NCBI GenBank assembly: GCA_030432455.1
Contig: JAUIHC010000147.1
Span: 1-7,291 of the forward strand
Direction: 5' to 3'
DNA: 7,291 nt
Origin: Phycisphaerae bacterium
GTDB lineage: Bacteria; Planctomycetota; Phycisphaerae; Phycisphaerales; SM1A02
Under the pieces are notes generated by a model. It was given only the letters and a program-made list of their open reading frames with translations. It was not told the origin of the DNA and did no database searches. The first letter of the stretch is position 1, and each line of letters starts with the position of its first letter. Below, piece by piece: positions 6,271-7,291 of the stretch. The translations under genes and the position numbers were made by a program.

Positions 6271-7291
6271 CTACTCGCGGGCGAGCAGACGCTCCGGAAG
6301 CAGTTCGAGGTCGATCGTCCGCTCGACCTGCCGCCCCGTCGTCGGCTCCTCGACCCGCACCTTGAGCGCGAATCGCCCCGCCGCCAGATCGCTGCCGGGG
6401 ATCGTGTAGCGGACCCAGAAGAACGTGTCGCGGGTCGGCTCGGGCAGGTCGTGGGCGAGATCCGTCCAGCGTCCCGGATCCACGACCAGTCCGTCGGAGA
6501 GCTGATGCAGCTCGATGCGGTGTCGGATCCGCCAGCCGTGCCGAGCGGTGGCGGCGTTCTCGATCCAGTCGAGTCCTTCGAGCGGGACATAGACCAGGAC
6601 CTCCTGATCGGCCCGGGCCTTGAGACGGTGCGGGAGCGGCTCGATGTCGCCGAAGCCCCGAATCGCGGAGCAGATCTCGGCCGACCCGATCCGAAGCATG
6701 GGCTCCTGCCGAAGTCGGCCGACGAGATCGGAGAGTTCGACGAGCAGGGCTTCCCGGGGCGGCTCCCCGGCATCCAGTCGCCCGCGGATCGCGACCGCGA
6801 AGGTCGCCAACGCCTCGCACATCGCCGCCTCGTCGGTCGAGAGCTGCGCGGCGTCGGGCGCGAAAGGGCCCAGGCCGTCGCCGAGCGATGCATCCGCGGC
6901 CACCAGCGGGAGGATCGCGGCCGCCATCTGGTAGGGCACCGGATCGTCCGCAACGCCCGCGAGTCGTTCGAGGAAGACCGCGAGTTCCGCCAGCGACGGC
7001 GGGGCGGCCTCGCCGGAGGACAGGTCCACCGCGACCCCTGTGGCATGGGCCTGGTCGGGGTTCTCGTCGCCCGCGACGGCGTCACACCATGTCCGCAGCG
7101 CCTCGCCCTCGTCCACCGGCCGCTCGTCGGAACCCGCGGGCGACGTCTCGGCGTCCGAGCCCGCGGAGCCGAAGATGCTCGCCACCAGCGTGAAGTCCGC
7201 CTCGCTCGGGATGCCGGCCGCCACCGGCTCGATCGCGGGTGGCTCCGACGCGGCGGCGACGGTCGCTCCGTCGCCGGACCCGGGACCTGTC
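6271..7291 (-). CDS. Hypothetical protein, 5' end beyond window
   Basis: About 339 codons are visible; the frame is open to the right edge, so the true start is probably outside. A GTG at 7224 is a possible start, but the Gly/Pro/Ala/Glu-rich reading continues upstream of it without a stop, so I treat the gene as 5'-truncated. The first 75 or so visible residues are low-complexity and acidic, probably disordered. The middle (for example PSLAELAVFLERLAG and LVELSDLVGRLRQ) looks helical. The last 130 residues look beta-rich: ICSAIRGFGDIEPLP, EVLVYVPLEGLDWI, WRIRHRIELHQLSDG, FFWVRYTIPGSDLAAGRF, and a final ALKVRVEEPTTGRQ strand pair, reminiscent of an Ig-like or transglutaminase-accessory beta-sandwich. 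No catalytic motif or membrane segment is visible. I do not recognise the family. It ends 12 nt before pyrB, implying shared transcription rather than shared function. Confidence 0.75.
   Translation of the reverse strand, partial: TGPGSGDGATVAAASEPPAIEPVAAGIPSEADFTLVASIFGSAGSDAETSPAGSDERPVDEGEALRTWCDAVAGDENPDQAHATGVAVDLSSGEAAPPSLAELAVFLERLAGVADDPVPYQMAAAILPLVAADASLGDGLGPFAPDAAQLSTDEAAMCEALATFAVAIRGRLDAGEPPREALLVELSDLVGRLRQEPMLRIGSAEICSAIRGFGDIEPLPHRLKARADQEVLVYVPLEGLDWIENAATARHGWRIRHRIELHQLSDGLVVDPGRWTDLAHDLPEPTRDTFFWVRYTIPGSDLAAGRFALKVRVEEPTTGRQVERTIDLELLPERLLARE

Noticed and set aside
5909..6820. Minus-strand open frame (303 codons) overlapping pyrB and the upstream gene in another frame
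   Set aside because: It covers both genes out of phase, crosses their stop/start junction, and gives an Arg/Gly/Pro/Ser-rich product, whereas the pyrB frame carries all active-site motifs.

Overview
The window is uniformly GC-rich. All six genes I can support lie on the minus strand, so in transcription order it reads from the right edge to the left edge. Gene content and style suggest a high-GC planctomycete, possibly of the Phycisphaerae type: an exosortase with a separate EpsI-like partner, an OPX-type export lipoprotein with an acidic insertion, few Shine-Dalgarno sequences, and Ala/Asp/Glu-rich hypothetical proteins. This is an inference from gene content; there is no rRNA or other marker in the window.

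Layout in transcription order. (1) 7291-6271: C-terminal part of an unrecognised protein with a disordered N-terminal stretch and a probable beta-rich C-terminal domain. (2) 6258-5332: pyrB, aspartate carbamoyltransferase, 12 nt downstream and probably co-transcribed. (3) A 185-nt gap. (4) 5146-3668: an outer-membrane polysaccharide export (Wza/OPX-type) lipoprotein, followed by a strong GC hairpin. (5) A 263-nt gap. (6) 3404-2439: an exosortase with an intact Cys-Arg-His active-site set. (7) 2439-1555: an EpsI-like exosortase-associated protein whose ATG overlaps the exosortase stop by one base (TGATG). (8) A 137-nt gap with a perfect hairpin. (9) 1417 to the left edge: a membrane-anchored, TPR-like protein cut off by the window end.

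How they fit together. The OPX lipoprotein would help secrete an extracellular polysaccharide. Exosortases are membrane proteases, probably transpeptidases, that process proteins carrying a C-terminal sorting signal, and they are typically found beside exopolysaccharide genes. EpsI is their usual companion, and TPR proteins are common at such loci. The left two-thirds of the window is therefore best read as the edge of an exopolysaccharide/exosortase locus. The right third (hypothetical protein plus pyrB) looks like ordinary chromosomal housekeeping next to it. No sorting-signal substrate, glycosyltransferase, tRNA, rRNA, CRISPR array or mobile element was seen. The long plus-strand open frames are antisense shadows produced by GC-rich codon use.
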